From positions 2,480,001 through 2,544,000 of the forward strand of contig NZ_CP063989.1 in assembly GCF_014595995.2 (NCBI RefSeq): DNA of 64,000 nt, in the 5' to 3' direction. How positions within the stretch are numbered: position 1 is the first letter of the stretch; each line of letters opens with the position of its first letter. A program made the position numbers and the translations under genes. The stretch comes from Actinomyces respiraculi. Lineage in GTDB: Bacteria; Actinomycetota; Actinomycetes; Actinomycetales; Actinomycetaceae. The notes under the pieces were generated by a model that saw only the letters and a program-made list of their open reading frames with translations, was not told the origin of the DNA and searched no databases. Shown here one piece after another: positions 34,083-43,861 of the stretch.

Positions 34083-34754
34083 TCAGGGCCCGTCCGGCGG
34101 GTCCAGGCGGTAGCCGACGTTGCGCACCGTGCCAATGAGGTGGTCGTGCTCCGGGCCGAGCTTGGCGCGCAGGCGGCGCACGTGCACGTCCACCGTCCGC
34201 GAACCGCCGATGTAGTCCACGCCCCACACGTCGTCCAGGATCGTCTCGCGCGTGAGGACCTTGCCCTGGTGCAGCGCCAGGTACTTGAGCAGTTCGAACT
34301 CCTTGTAGGTCAGGTCGAGCACCGCCCCGCGCACGCGGACCGTGTAGGCCGTGGCGTCAATCACCAGGTCGCCGACCTCCAGGCGGTCCTCCGCGGGCTC
34401 CACCGGCTCCGTCCCGCGCGGGCGCAGCATTCTCAGGCGCGCTGAGACCTCCGCCGGCCCCGCCGACACGAGCACGAAGTCCGAGGCCCCCCAGTCCGTC
34501 TGCACGGCGGCGGCCCCGCCCTCCTCCATGACCAGCAGCACCGGCGGGCAGGACATCGGCCCCGTCAGCAGCTGGCACAGGGCGCAGGCCCGCATGAGGT
34601 CCCCGCGGGCGTCAATGAGCACGACGTCGGCGGAGTCGAGCCGACTGTAGGAGGCCGGCACAGGGGGCAGGCAGGTGATGGCGAGGTTGAGCAGGGTCGC
34701 GGCGGGCAGGACCTGGGAGGGGTCGGCCTCGCGCGTGAGCATGATGGCCCGCAT
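34083..34754 (-). CDS. GlnR-like OmpR-family response regulator
   Basis: 223 residues, ATG 34754. The N-terminal receiver-like half (SADVVLIDARGDLMRACALC, LLVMEEGGAAAVQTDWGASD) lacks the usual acidic pocket but keeps VVLIDARGDL, the pattern of GlnR, an atypical regulator of nitrogen genes in actinobacteria. The C-terminal winged helix contains DLTYKEFELLKYLALHQGKV, YIGGSRTVDVHVRRLRAKLG and GTVRNVGYRL. No kinase gene is adjacent. The GlnR call rests on the overall pattern; another orphan OmpR regulator remains possible. Confidence 0.78.
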   Translation of the reverse strand: MRAIMLTREADPSQVLPAATLLNLAITCLPPVPASYSRLDSADVVLIDARGDLMRACALCQLLTGPMSCPPVLLVMEEGGAAAVQTDWGASDFVLVSAGPAEVSARLRMLRPRGTEPVEPAEDRLEVGDLVIDATAYTVRVRGAVLDLTYKEFELLKYLALHQGKVLTRETILDDVWGVDYIGGSRTVDVHVRRLRAKLGPEHDHLIGTVRNVGYRLDPPDGP

Positions 34755-34843
34755 ACCCTCTCCTGCCTGCCGCCGGATTCCGCCACCCAGTGTTCCACAC
34801 GAGCGGACGCACAGGCGCGTGACAGGTGTGGGACGATGCGGCC

Positions 34844-35785
34844 GTGAGCGTCACCGATCCTGTCCCCGCGGGCCGCGCCGCCCCCTCCCTCCCGGAGGGT
34901 CCGACGGCGGCCGCCCAGTCCGGCGCACCGTCACGCTCACGGCGCACCTCCGACTACGGCACCCGCCGTGGCGGCAGCAAGCCCATCAGCCCGGGCCTGG
35001 CCGACCCGGCCTGGACGCGCCTGGCCGTCGCCGGCACCGTCCCCGTCCTTCTCGCCGCCACCGCGCCCCTGCCGACGTGGACGCGCCTGGCGCTCGTCGT
35101 CATCCTCATCCCGCTCACCGCCCAGGGCTGGCCCGCCCTGCTGCGCGCCCGCCACGACCCGGGTTCCACCGCCGTCATCACCCTCACCGGGGTCACCGCC
35201 TCGGTGGTGGTCGCCGTGCGCGAGGACTTCGGCTCGGCGGGGGTCGTCATGGCACTGAGTGTGCTGGCCGCCTTCGTCGCCCAGATGGTCCGGCGCGACG
35301 GGCGCCCCGACCTCGTGGAGGACCTGTCCTCGACGGTCTCGGGCAACCTCGTCGTCGTCTTAGGCGCCGGCTGGTGCGCGCTCGAGCCGGGGGTGGCGGA
35401 CCCCTCAGTCATGGTGCCCTTGGCGCTGGCCCTGCTTGTGGGCGCCCTACTCACCACCCTGGACGTGTCCGCCTCGACGCTCGAGGCCCTGACCATCACG
35501 GTCCCGCCCCTGGTCGCGGGGGTGGCCGGGGCCGTGCTCGCCGCCGTCGGCTTCTTCGGTCCCTCCCACGTGGGCGCCGTCGTCGCCCTGCAGTCCGGTG
35601 CCGCCTGCCTGCTCGCGGGCTTCGTCGCCGGGGTCCTCATGTCTGCCGGCAACCGGGTGCTGTGGACACACCGCTGGGTCCCCGGTGGACGCGCCGCGAT
35701 CACGAGCGCACTCGTGCCGGTGCTCGCCGTCGGCGGACCGGTCTACGCCATCGCGCGCCTCATGGGCACCTTCCTGGCCGGCTGA
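34844..35785 (+). CDS. Multipass membrane protein, function unknown
   Basis: Start taken at GTG 34844; 313 residues. The first ~55 are polar and disordered (SRRTSDYGTRRGGSKP), then about eight hydrophobic segments follow, e.g. LAVAGTVPVLLAATAPL, LALVVILIPLTAQGWPALL, SGNLVVVLGAGW, LALALLVGALLTTLDV, PVLAVGGPVYAIARLMG. No transporter signature was recognised. Divergent from the GlnR-like gene with 89 bp between. The 227-bp gap after it shows no clear terminator. Confidence 0.75.
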   Translation: MSVTDPVPAGRAAPSLPEGPTAAAQSGAPSRSRRTSDYGTRRGGSKPISPGLADPAWTRLAVAGTVPVLLAATAPLPTWTRLALVVILIPLTAQGWPALLRARHDPGSTAVITLTGVTASVVVAVREDFGSAGVVMALSVLAAFVAQMVRRDGRPDLVEDLSSTVSGNLVVVLGAGWCALEPGVADPSVMVPLALALLVGALLTTLDVSASTLEALTITVPPLVAGVAGAVLAAVGFFGPSHVGAVVALQSGAACLLAGFVAGVLMSAGNRVLWTHRWVPGGRAAITSALVPVLAVGGPVYAIARLMGTFLAG

Positions 35786-36012
35786 GCCCAGCCGCGTGTC
35801 ACCGAACGCGAGCCCTTGGCGGACTCATCGGCGGCACCCCGGGAGGAGGCGTCGGTGCCCGTGATCTGGCCGGTACCGTGGACGGCAGGAAGGACGGGTG
35901 ACTCACCGGTGACCGCTCGGGCCGCACGGGTGACGTTGTGGAGAACGTTGGCCCACGCGCGAGCGACCAGAAGGTGAGCAGCGGCTGTCCCGGACAAGGC
36001 CGACGGGAACCC

Positions 36013-37044
36013 TCAGCCGCCCTTGGGCAACACGGGGCGCACCTTCTCAATCGCGACGACCCGCACACGCCCGCGCGGACGCCGAGCCATGTGGATGACC
36101 ATGATCTCGCCCGTGCGCAGCCACGGGTCCTGGTCCGGCACGGCGCGCAGCAGGCGGCCCGGGGCGTGCTGGGCGACAACCGCCATGACGGTGGCCAGCA
36201 CCGGCCGGTGGGTGCACAGGACCAGGGGCGCGTCCGGCACGCGCAGCGCCCGCTCAACCACCCTGCGGGCCTCCTTGGGCCTGGCGGCGTGCGCGTACTC
36301 GGTCACCGCCGGCTCCTGGCGCAGCGTGATGCCGGCCGCGCGGGCATAGGGCGCAAGCGTGTCGACGCAGCGCCGCCACGGGCTGGTGACGGCGACGGCG
36401 ACGCCGTAGGCCGCGAGCACCGGCAAGAGCGCGTCCGCCCGCAGCTCACCCTGGTCCCGGGTCAGGGGCCGGGTCGCCTCGTCCTCCTCGGCAGTGCGTT
36501 TGCCCGGGCGGTTCCACACCGAGCGCTTGACCGCCCGGGCGTGACGCACGAGGACGAGGGTCCACGTGTCGAGCCTGCCGTCGTCCCACAGGTCCCGCAG
36601 CTGGCCGAGCACGTGCCGGTCGACGTCGTGAGTCAGCCGCTTACGGGCCCGGCCCACCTCCACCCAGGCGACGTCGTCGATCTCCTGGACGGAGGCCGGC
36701 TCCACCGGGGGCCGGGCTGAGAGGGAGGGGTCGCCGTCGGACACCGGGCGAGCCACCCAGTAGTGGACCTTCTTGCGCCTGCCGTCGTCGAGCGGGTACC
36801 GGACCGTCTTCAAGGGCTGCTCCAGGCGGACGGCGATCCCCGTCTCCTCCTGCACCTCACGCACGGCGCAGACGGTCGGAGCCTCCCCCGCCTCGAGCTT
36901 GCCCTTGGGGAAGGACCAGTCGTCGTAGCGGGGCCGGTGGACGAGCAGGACCTCGATGCTGTCCTTGCCGTCGGGGCAGGGGCGCCACACAAGAGCTCCG
37001 GCGGCCAGGACGGTCCTGCGGCCGGAGAGGCGTGCGTCGGTCAC
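36013..37044 (-). CDS. mutT1: Nudix hydrolase fused to a histidine phosphatase (MutT1-like)
   Basis: GTG 37044 with GGAGGAGG upstream; 343 residues. The N-terminal Nudix domain (about 10-140) has the box GKLEAGEAPTV then REVQEETG; the C-terminal SixA/phosphoglycerate-mutase-like domain starts with LVLVRHARAVKRS (about 173), the RHG-type catalytic His. Mycobacterial MutT1 has this same two-domain design, degrades 8-oxo-dGTP and diadenosine polyphosphates, and is also next to ppk. Lies 25 bp downstream of ppk, probably co-transcribed. Confidence 0.88.
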   Translation of the reverse strand: MTDARLSGRRTVLAAGALVWRPCPDGKDSIEVLLVHRPRYDDWSFPKGKLEAGEAPTVCAVREVQEETGIAVRLEQPLKTVRYPLDDGRRKKVHYWVARPVSDGDPSLSARPPVEPASVQEIDDVAWVEVGRARKRLTHDVDRHVLGQLRDLWDDGRLDTWTLVLVRHARAVKRSVWNRPGKRTAEEDEATRPLTRDQGELRADALLPVLAAYGVAVAVTSPWRRCVDTLAPYARAAGITLRQEPAVTEYAHAARPKEARRVVERALRVPDAPLVLCTHRPVLATVMAVVAQHAPGRLLRAVPDQDPWLRTGEIMVIHMARRPRGRVRVVAIEKVRPVLPKGG

Positions 37045-37069
37045 GGTGCTCCTCCTCCCAGGGCGGGGG

Positions 37070-39565
37070 TCAGCGCCGTCCCTTGCACCGGGTCGCACGG
37101 TCCATGAGCGTGACCTGGATGTCCTCCAGGCGCTCGCCGTCGGGACCGTGGACGTGGCGGGTCCAGGAGCCGTCGGGCTCGAGCCACCAGGAGGAGACCT
37201 CGTCGGAGGCCGAGTGGGTCACGAGCCAGGTCAGCTCCTCGACCATCTGCGGGTCCGTCAGGCGCACAAGCGCCTCCACACGGCGGTCGAGGTTGCGGTG
37301 CATGAGGTCCGCGGAGCCGATGAAGACCTCGGTGTCGCCGTCGTTGCAGAAGGCGTAGATGCGCGCGTGCTCCAGGTAGCGGCCCAGGATCGAGCGCACG
37401 CGGATGTTCTCGCTCAAGCCGGGGATGCCCGCGCGCAGGCCACAGATGCCGCGCACGACGATGTCCACGGGCACGCCCGCGCGCGAGGCACGGTACAGGG
37501 CGTCGATCGTGGTCTCGTCGATGATGGAGTTGACCTTCAGGCGCACCCAGGCCTCACGGCCGGCACGCTTGTTGGCGATCTCGCGCTCGATGCGCTCGAC
37601 CAGGCCCGAGCGCACGGTGCGCGGGGCCACGAGCAGGCGGCGGAAACGCGCCCGGGGGGCATAGCCGGACAGGAGGTTGAACAGGCTGGTGAGGTCCTGG
37701 GCGACGTCGCGGTCCGTGGTCAGCAGGCCCAGGTCCTCGTAGCCGCGGGCCGTCTTGGGGTGGTAGTTGCCCGTGCCGACGTGGCAGTAGCGGCGCAGGC
37801 CCTCGGCCTCCTGGCGCACGACGAGCAGGAGCTTGCAGTGCGTCTTGAGGCCGACCATGCCGTAGACGACGTGGACGCCGGCCCGCTCGAGCTTGCGGGC
37901 CCAGCCGATGTTGTTCTCCTCGTCGAAGCGGGCCTTGATCTCGACGATGGCGACGACCTGCTTGCCGGCCTCGGCCGCCTCGATGAGGGCGTCGACGATC
38001 GGGGAGTCACCGCTGGTGCGGTAGAGGGTCTGCTTGATTGCCAGGACCTTGGGGTCCGCGGCAGCCTGGCGCACGAACTCCTGCACCGAGGTGGAGAAGG
38101 AGTCGTAAGGGTGGTGCAGCAGGACGTCGCGCTCGCGCATGGCGGCGAAGATGTCGCGCGGCGTCGAGGACTCGCCCTCCCCCAGCCCCGGGGCGGTGAC
38201 GGGCACGTAGCGCGGGTACTTCAGCGCGGGCAGGTCAAGGTCGTGCAGCTGGTTGAGACACTTGAGGTCAAGTGGTGCCGGAAGCTCGAAGACGTCGTCG
38301 TCATCCAGCCCGAGGGCCCGCACGAGCAGTGTGCGCACGAAGGGGCTGATGGTGTCCTCCACCTCCAGGCGCACGCAGTCGCCGAAGCGACGCTTCTCGA
38401 GCTCCTTCTCCATGGCGGCCAGGAGGTTCTCGGCGTCGTCCTCCTCGACCTCGAGGTTCTCGTTACGGGTGACGCGGAACAGGTGGTACTCCAGGACCTC
38501 CATGCCGGGGAAGAGGTGGTCCAGGTGCGGGGCGATGACGGCCTCGATGGGGATGAGGGCCGTGCCTGCCTTCTTGTCGGCGTTGTCGAGCTCGCGCCCG
38601 GGCACGGTCACGAGCCGCGGCAGCGACGGCGGCACCTTGAGGCGCGCGAAGTGCTCCTTGCCGGACTGCGGGTTGCGCAGCAGGACGGCGAGGTTGAGTG
38701 ACAGTCCCGAGATGTAGGGGAAGGGGTGCGAGGGGTCCACCGCCAGCGGGGTGAGCACCGGGAAGATCCGATGGCGGAAGTAGCGGGTCAGGCGCTCGTG
38801 CTGGCTCTCGTCGAGCTCGTCCCAGCTCAGGATCTCGATGTGGTGCTCGGCGAGCCTGGGGCGGATGTCCTTGTTCCACACGTCGGACTGGCGGGCGGCG
38901 AGCGCCTTGGCGCGACGGGTGATCTCGGCGACGACCTGGTGGGCGTCCAGGCCCGAGGCCCGCACGGGGGTCAGGCCCATCTTGATGCGGCGCATGAGCC
39001 CGGCGACGCGCACCATGTAGAACTCGTCGAGGTTGGAGGAGAAGATCGACAGGAACCAGGCGCGCTCGAGCAGCTCGAGGTCCTGGTCCTCGGCCTGCTC
39101 CAGGACGCGCTCGTTGAAGTCCATCCAGGTGAGCTCGCGGTCCGTGAAGCGGTCCTCGAAGGACTCCAGGGCCGGCAGGTCCGCCTCGGGGTCGGGGCCA
39201 AGGACCGGGGCGGGCGCTGCCGGCTTCTCGGGAGCCGGCTGGGGGGCGGGCTCGACCGGGGGCTCGGTGTCCGCGGGCTCGTCGAAGTCCTCGTCGGCGT
39301 AGGCGGGGCCGGCGTCGTCGGTGAAGTCGCGGGCGTCGGCGCTCTCCAGGACGTGCACCTCGGCAGTGAGGTCGGTCGGGTCCTCGGGGGTCGCGTACGG
39401 ATCGGCTACCTGCGGTCCGGCGGTGTGAAGCTCGGCGGCCTGGGGTCCGGCGGTGTGAAGCTCGGCGGCCTGCGGCTCGCCCGCGTGGTGGGCGCGCGCC
39501 CAACCGCCGAGGAAGCTCGACAGGGGCACCGTGGCGGGCGTGGTCTCGGGGTTGGGTGTCGTCAT
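37070..39565 (-). CDS. ppk: Polyphosphate kinase 1
   Basis: Makes polyphosphate from ATP. 831 residues, about 130 longer than usual at the N-terminus, where a low-complexity acidic tract carries a 10-residue repeat ([10 protein letters not shown], near 32-55). The core begins near 135 ([19 protein letters not shown]). The autophosphorylated His is in [16 protein letters not shown] and ATP-contact motifs [15 protein letters not shown] and [17 protein letters not shown] are present. Followed by mutT1. Whether the first ATG is used is uncertain given the unconserved extension. Confidence 0.94.
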   Translation of the reverse strand: MTTPNPETTPATVPLSSFLGGWARAHHAGEPQAAELHTAGPQAAELHTAGPQVADPYATPEDPTDLTAEVHVLESADARDFTDDAGPAYADEDFDEPADTEPPVEPAPQPAPEKPAAPAPVLGPDPEADLPALESFEDRFTDRELTWMDFNERVLEQAEDQDLELLERAWFLSIFSSNLDEFYMVRVAGLMRRIKMGLTPVRASGLDAHQVVAEITRRAKALAARQSDVWNKDIRPRLAEHHIEILSWDELDESQHERLTRYFRHRIFPVLTPLAVDPSHPFPYISGLSLNLAVLLRNPQSGKEHFARLKVPPSLPRLVTVPGRELDNADKKAGTALIPIEAVIAPHLDHLFPGMEVLEYHLFRVTRNENLEVEEDDAENLLAAMEKELEKRRFGDCVRLEVEDTISPFVRTLLVRALGLDDDDVFELPAPLDLKCLNQLHDLDLPALKYPRYVPVTAPGLGEGESSTPRDIFAAMRERDVLLHHPYDSFSTSVQEFVRQAAADPKVLAIKQTLYRTSGDSPIVDALIEAAEAGKQVVAIVEIKARFDEENNIGWARKLERAGVHVVYGMVGLKTHCKLLLVVRQEAEGLRRYCHVGTGNYHPKTARGYEDLGLLTTDRDVAQDLTSLFNLLSGYAPRARFRRLLVAPRTVRSGLVERIEREIANKRAGREAWVRLKVNSIIDETTIDALYRASRAGVPVDIVVRGICGLRAGIPGLSENIRVRSILGRYLEHARIYAFCNDGDTEVFIGSADLMHRNLDRRVEALVRLTDPQMVEELTWLVTHSASDEVSSWWLEPDGSWTRHVHGPDGERLEDIQVTLMDRATRCKGRR

Positions 39566-39600
39566 GGCCTCATGCTCCCATGTCCACGTGACCGGCAGGC

Positions 39601-40230
39601 TCAGTCGAGCAGACCGGCGCGGGCGCGGCGCGAGGCCTCGTCGAGCTCGGCGGCGGTGGCGATGAGCGCTGAGGCCCGGCGGGTGACGTGGTCGGCGAGC
39701 TCGTCGGCGTCGTCCTCAATCCACGTGGGGGTCGAGCCAGCGGCCAGGGCGCGCAGGAAGGAGGCGGTGGCGGACAGCAGTGGGGCGAGGGCGGGGACGG
39801 AGCCGGTGGCGCGCCCGGCGAGGACGGTGTCGAGAGCGGAGCGCAGCTGCTCGGGTGAGGGGACGGGGCGAGCGTCGGCGGTCTCGAAGCGGGTGGTGGC
39901 CTCGGCGTCGTCGGTGAGGTCGACGACGGTGGCGTAGCGGCGTGAGACGAGGTCGGGGTCGCGGCGCAGCCACTCGCGCACGAGGAGGAGACGCCACAGG
40001 GTTCCGGGCAGGGTGGTGGCTGGGGAGTCGGCCCAAAGCTCGGCGACCTCGTCGACGCCGCGGGCCGCGACGGCTCGCACGCCCTCGCGCGTGAGGCCGG
40101 TCTCCGGGAAGCCGCCGATGAGGGCCTGGGCGGCGGAGTGGGCGAGCTCGGAGGACACGGCCGTGTCCTGGCTACCCTCGATGGACTCGGCGTCCTCGAG
40201 CCGGGCGGGGCGGTGGAAGAGGCGGGTCAT
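39601..40230 (-). CDS. Hypothetical protein
   Basis: ATG 40230 with GAGAGGAG upstream; 209 residues, 35 bp upstream of ppk and probably in its operon. Predicted mostly helical and soluble: [54 protein letters not shown]. Acidic, no cysteine motif, no membrane segment. I do not recognise a family. Confidence 0.6.
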   Translation of the reverse strand: MTRLFHRPARLEDAESIEGSQDTAVSSELAHSAAQALIGGFPETGLTREGVRAVAARGVDEVAELWADSPATTLPGTLWRLLLVREWLRRDPDLVSRRYATVVDLTDDAEATTRFETADARPVPSPEQLRSALDTVLAGRATGSVPALAPLLSATASFLRALAAGSTPTWIEDDADELADHVTRRASALIATAAELDEASRRARAGLLD

Positions 40231-40404
40231 GCGGGGCTCCTCTCGGGCGCGGGTGTCACGATGCAGGATTGCTACCCTGGCACTGTCGCGGCGGCGACGC
40301 AATCGGCGAGATGACGCGGATCCTCCTCATGTGCCGGGCAGCGGTCCTGGGGTTGATGGGTCGAACCGTGGCAGCACGCGCTATGGTGGGGCCGCTCAGC
40401 CAAC

Positions 40405-40478
40405 GCCCCCTTAGCTCAGTTGGTCAGAGCTGCGGACTTTTAATCCGAAGGTCGTGGGTTCGAGCCCCACAGGGGGTA
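40405..40478 (+). tRNA. tRNA-Lys (anticodon TTT)
   Basis: 74 nt. Acceptor GCCCCCT pairs with AGGGGGT; D arm TAGCTCAGTTGGTCAGAGC; anticodon stem CGGAC/ATCCG around loop CTTTTAA; T arm GTGGGTTCGAGCCCCAC; discriminator A. CCA is not encoded. An integrase remnant begins 145 bp downstream. Confidence 0.95.
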
Positions 40479-40480
40479 CG

Positions 40481-40513
40481 GGCGGAATCCCGGGGTAATC
40501 CTGGGGTTCCGCC
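40481..40513 (+). terminator. Hairpin after tRNA-Lys
   Basis: GGCGGAATCCC with GGGGTTCCGCC, one G-T pair, loop 11 nt, directly after the tRNA. Confidence 0.6.
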
Positions 40514-40622
40514 GAAAGGTGTGGCCGTGCCGGGTGTCTCTACGGTCACCCATATCCTCCATATCCTCTACGGTGTGGCTACACCGGTGGCTACCGGGCG
40601 GCCGCCGAGGACGGGCGCGAGC

Positions 40623-41227
40623 ATGGGCACGAGAGGCAAGGGCGAGGGGTCGGTCTACAAGGACGGGCAGGGTCGGTGGACGGCGGCCGCGCCCCTGCCC
40701 CCGGACCCGGTCACCGGACGTCGTCGACGTCGAGTGGTGAGGGCGTCGAGCAAGCCCGAGGTCATCCGTCGCATGCGCGAGGTGCAGCTCGAGGTCGCCC
40801 GCACCGGCGACGCCCCCACCAGCAGGGGGTTGACGGTCGCCCAGTGGATGGAGCGGTGGATCCGCCAGGACGTCGAGCCGGTCCGCAAGCCTGCCACGAC
40901 GTCCGAGTACCGCTCCTCGCTGCGCCTGCACATCGCCCCTGCGATCGGCCGCCGCCGCCTGGACCGCCTCACCGCCGACGACGTGCGCGCCGTCCACCGC
41001 CAGGTCCTCGCCTCGGGTGCCTCCTCCGCCACCGCCGCGAAGGTGCACCGGGTGCTGCGCGCCGGCCTCGCCGCCGCCGCGGCGCCGACTGCCCAGACCG
41101 CCACGCCCCCGTGCCCGCCACCATCGCCGCCGAGCAGGTCCATGGAGGCCTGTGGCTCCTGCCCACCAAGACCATCGGCTCGCACCGCCGCGTCGCGCTC
41201 CCCACCGCGCTCGCGGGGCCGGCGTGA
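40623..41227 (+). pseudogene. Tyrosine integrase remnant next to tRNA-Lys
   Basis: From ATG 40623 the frame encodes the arm-binding and SAM-like N-terminal domains of a phage/ICE integrase: GKGEGSVYKDGQGRWTA, LTVAQWMERWIRQDVEPV, SEYRSSLRLHIAPAIGRRRL and KVHRVLRAGLAAAA. Then the frame is lost. A second frame continues with GGLWLLPTKTIGSHRRVALP, a segment normally found in the middle of the catalytic domain, and stops at 41227. The R-H-R-Y catalytic core is absent, so a deletion plus frameshift has killed the gene. Placement next to a tRNA marks an old integration site. Confidence 0.8.
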
Positions 41228-41313
41228 CGGGGCTCGCCGTCAGAAGGGGCTGCACTCGTCGGCGCCGAGGGGCATCATGGGCAGCACCATCTGCAGGAAG
41301 GGGACTGGACGAC

Positions 41314-41790
41314 ATGACTGGACGTCTGGTTGGTATCGGCTATCAGGGTCGGACGCTGGAGGATCTCGTTGACGAGCTCGTGGCGGCCCACGCGGACCGT
41401 CTCATTGATGTCAGGCTCACCCCCGTCTCAAGGGTCAAGGGCTTCTCCAAGTCCCGTCTGCGCGACGCCGTGGAGGCTGCCGGGATCACCTACGAGCACC
41501 GGCCCGAGCTCGGCAACCCGAAGGACAACCGGGCCGGCTACGCAAGGCCGGGCGACCTCGCCGCCCGCCGGGCGCACGAGCGCTACTACCGGGAGGTCGC
41601 TGACTCTCCCGCCGGCTCGCGGGCGCTCGACTACGTCGCCACCTGCGTTGACGAGGGCGAGGTCGTCTACGTCCTGTGCTTCGAGCGCGACCATGCGTGC
41701 TGCCACCGCGCCCAGGTGATCGACGAGGTCATGATGCGCCGCGACGGCCTGTCCGAGGCGGAGACGTCGACGGTGGCGCTCGCGGGTTAG
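41314..41790 (+). CDS. DUF488 family protein
   Basis: ATG 41314 behind AGGAAGGGG; 158 residues. The start LVGIGYQGRTLEDLVDEL and IDVRLTPVSRVKGFSKSRL are the hallmark of DUF488, and the C-terminus keeps the Cys/His-containing strand VVYVLCFERDHACCHRAQV. The family resembles small metal-binding or nuclease-like proteins of unknown role, often on islands with nucleic-acid-processing genes. It is convergent with, and its stop overlaps the stop of, the dual-OB gene. Confidence 0.85.
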   Translation: MTGRLVGIGYQGRTLEDLVDELVAAHADRLIDVRLTPVSRVKGFSKSRLRDAVEAAGITYEHRPELGNPKDNRAGYARPGDLAARRAHERYYREVADSPAGSRALDYVATCVDEGEVVYVLCFERDHACCHRAQVIDEVMMRRDGLSEAETSTVALAG

Positions 41791-42686
41791 AAGAGGGTGC
41801 TGTCCTGCTGGGCTCGGGCGTTGAGCGCTCGGGCCCAGTCCTTGTTCTTGGGGTGTAGATGCTGAGCACGGAGAACGCTGTTCGCTTGGCGGCGTCCGCC
41901 TGGTTGCCGAGGCTGAGGAACTGCCTGCGGTTGGCGGCGAGGAGCTTGCGCCCGAACTGGTTGCGGATCCAGTCCGCCGGCTCGGCACCGTCGGCCTTGG
42001 CGTTGCGCTGCAGGGCGGTGAGCTCCCAGTCGAGGATGCCCTGGCGATGCCCGTTGCATGATGGGGACGCGCACCGGTAGGAGTACCGGGCCTTGTACGG
42101 AGGCGCCTCGAGCGGAGGGGCCTCCGCGTGCTCGGCCCCTTCGAGTGGTAGTGCGGGCTGGGACTGCCACTGGTCGAGGATCCTCTGCTGCTTTGTGGTC
42201 CATCCCCCGTGAGGCTCGACCTCGAGGTGGATGTCATGCGCTTCGACTAGCCCGAGCGACGCGGCGTTGGGGTCTGCGCGCGTCCCCGAGAGCAGGTCGC
42301 ACGCAGTTGTCTGAGGCACGCCGGCCATGAGCTCGTCCCGTTCTTGGCCGGGCCGGTAGTGGCGCACGGTGGTCAGGGTGGGCAGGTCGACGCGCAGGCT
42401 CTCTTCGCGGCCGTCGCCGTGCCGGGGAGCGGAGACCTTGACGCGCACGAGTCCGTACTTGGGGGAACCTTTTGTCGTACGCGAGGTGTCGGGATGGGAT
42501 CGGGTAGAGCCGTACCCAGCGGATCGGCCCGGGGGAGAGGGCGACGCCGGCGACGCAGACCGTGTCCTCGTAGCTAGTGGACGGGTTGGGTGTCGTCTTG
42601 ACGAGGATGAGGACGTCGATGGTGCGCCCGGCGCGGTCGCGCTGTCTCGCTTCCTCGAGGGTCTCAGTCGTCCCGTCGGCTGTCAT
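41787..42686 (-). pseudogene. Dual OB domain-containing protein gene, two frameshifts
   Basis: The ATG at 42686 opens RTIDVLILVKTTPNPSTSYE and LSPGPIRWVRLYPIPSRHL; the frame breaks in a run of five G at 42461-42465, after which LVRVKVSAPRHGDGREE continues in another frame to YKARYSYRCASPSCNGHRQG and ILDWELTALQRN, a pattern of dual-OB proteins. A second shift near 41855 is needed to read SIYTPKNKDWARALN to the stop. Deleting one base at the first site and adding one at the second restores a ~300-residue protein. Either a decaying gene or two sequencing errors in homopolymers. Downstream of the PD-(D/E)XK gene, convergent with DUF488. Confidence 0.7.
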
Positions 42687-42689
42687 GGC

Positions 42690-42966
42690 TCAGTCCTCGT
42701 CCCACTCATAGTCGGGGCGCTTGTGCGCGGGTGTGCGGTCGGTATTCGCCGTGGTGGTGGCCGGTCCGAGGGTGTCGATCCAGTCGTCGTCGACCGTTTC
42801 GGCAGTGGCGGTGCGCAGGACGACCTCGGCCTTCAGCCTGGTGCTTGACCGCTGCCCTGGCGACGGGCAGGAGTCCGCACTGCTCGGTGTAGGTGCTGAT
42901 GGCCACCCTCTGATGATCCCAGACGCCTGTGACACCGACGAGGGATTCTTGCTGCGAGTTGCTCAC
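42690..42966 (-). pseudogene. Small frameshifted gene between the nuclease and dual-OB genes
   Basis: GTG 42966 opens MSNSQQESLVGVTGVWDHQR and TYTEQCGLLPVARA; the natural-looking continuation STRLKAEVVLRTATAETVDD then RPDYEWDED lies in another frame and ends at 42690, just before the dual-OB start. One frameshift near 42850 joins them into ~90 residues. Family not recognised. Its position suggests it is a third subunit of the same cassette. Confidence 0.5.
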
Positions 42967-42987
42967 CTTCGGTCCTGGCGGGGCGGC

Positions 42988-43689
42988 TCAGACCACGAGT
43001 TCGGGAGGCAGCACGTCGGCGCGCAGCAGCCGCGCTAGCTCGACGGACTCGACGTTCAGTCCCGTGCGCCGCCTGAGCTCCTTGCGAACCTCGTCCACGA
43101 CTTTCTCGGACAGCACGACCTTGGCCAGGTGCTTGGGGGCGGTGGCTGCCCTCTCCCTCCACAGGTCCTCGATCTGTCCGCGTCCGAAGGACTCCCTCAA
43201 CAGGAGGAACAGCGCCGCCGCCTTCGTCGCGGTCATGCCCTCTGCGAGCAGGTCAACCTCGAGCACAAGGTCGATGGTCACGGGCAGGCCAGCGATGAGC
43301 TTGTACACCTGCCACTGGGGCCCGTTCGTCAGTATCAGCCACTCGACGCCCTCGTTGACGGCGTACATCTCGACCTGACGCAGGTGCCTCTGGCTGAGCC
43401 TGGTGGTGCAGCGCTTGACCTCCACGAAAGCCGACAGCTGCTGGTCCACACGGATGCCGTAGTCCGCGAACTCTCCCTTGACCCGGTACTCCGTGGTCAG
43501 GTCGGAGTACTTGTCGTACCCCAGGGCGTCACACAGGATGTCGGTCACGAACAGCCGGGTGTCGCCCTCGTTCGCGTCTCGGGCCACGAGCTCGGCAGCA
43601 GGCTTGAGCATGCTGCGCACGACCTTGCGCAGCCGATCACGGGTGTCGGTCTCCCACTTGGGCGTCCTGGACCTGGGCGCGTCAGCCAA
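42988..43689 (-). CDS. HsdR N-terminal-like PD-(D/E)XK protein
   Basis: The start is set at TTG 43689 with AGGAG 5 bp away (233 residues); the longer frame upstream is not protein-like. Residues 40-130 match the type I restriction enzyme R-protein N-terminal domain: LFVTDILCDALGYDKYSDLT, EYRVKGEFADYGIRVD and AFVEVKRC, i.e. Asp then ExK of a nuclease site, then YAVNEGVEWLILTNGPQWQV. No helicase or methylase follows, so it is a solo nuclease-like protein, probably of a defence cassette with the two genes downstream. Confidence 0.8.
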   Translation of the reverse strand: MADAPRSRTPKWETDTRDRLRKVVRSMLKPAAELVARDANEGDTRLFVTDILCDALGYDKYSDLTTEYRVKGEFADYGIRVDQQLSAFVEVKRCTTRLSQRHLRQVEMYAVNEGVEWLILTNGPQWQVYKLIAGLPVTIDLVLEVDLLAEGMTATKAAALFLLLRESFGRGQIEDLWRERAATAPKHLAKVVLSEKVVDEVRKELRRRTGLNVESVELARLLRADVLPPELVV

Positions 43690-43741
43690 GTGTCTCCTGA
43701 TCGTAGGGGATGTCGGGGATAGTGAGGGGGCCGGAAAGCAG

Positions 43742-43858
43742 TCAGACGTCGTCGACGTCGTCGGGCGGGACCTGGGACTCGTCCTCGGGCTCAACGGCGG
43801 GCAGGCCCTCGCGCTCGCGGCGCTCAGCCTCCCAGTCACCATGGTCTGACGCCGCCAA
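43742..43858 (-). pseudogene. In-frame open tail after the stop of the minus-strand HTH gene
   Basis: Directly after the TAG of the HTH gene (43862-43864) the same frame stays open for 39 codons: ELAASDHGDWEAERREREG and a very acidic end VPPDDVDDV. It looks like the missing C-terminus of the HTH protein, so the TAG may be a nonsense mutation. An alternative is a separate 38-residue protein from TTG 43858. Confidence 0.4.
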
Positions 43859-43861
43859 CTC

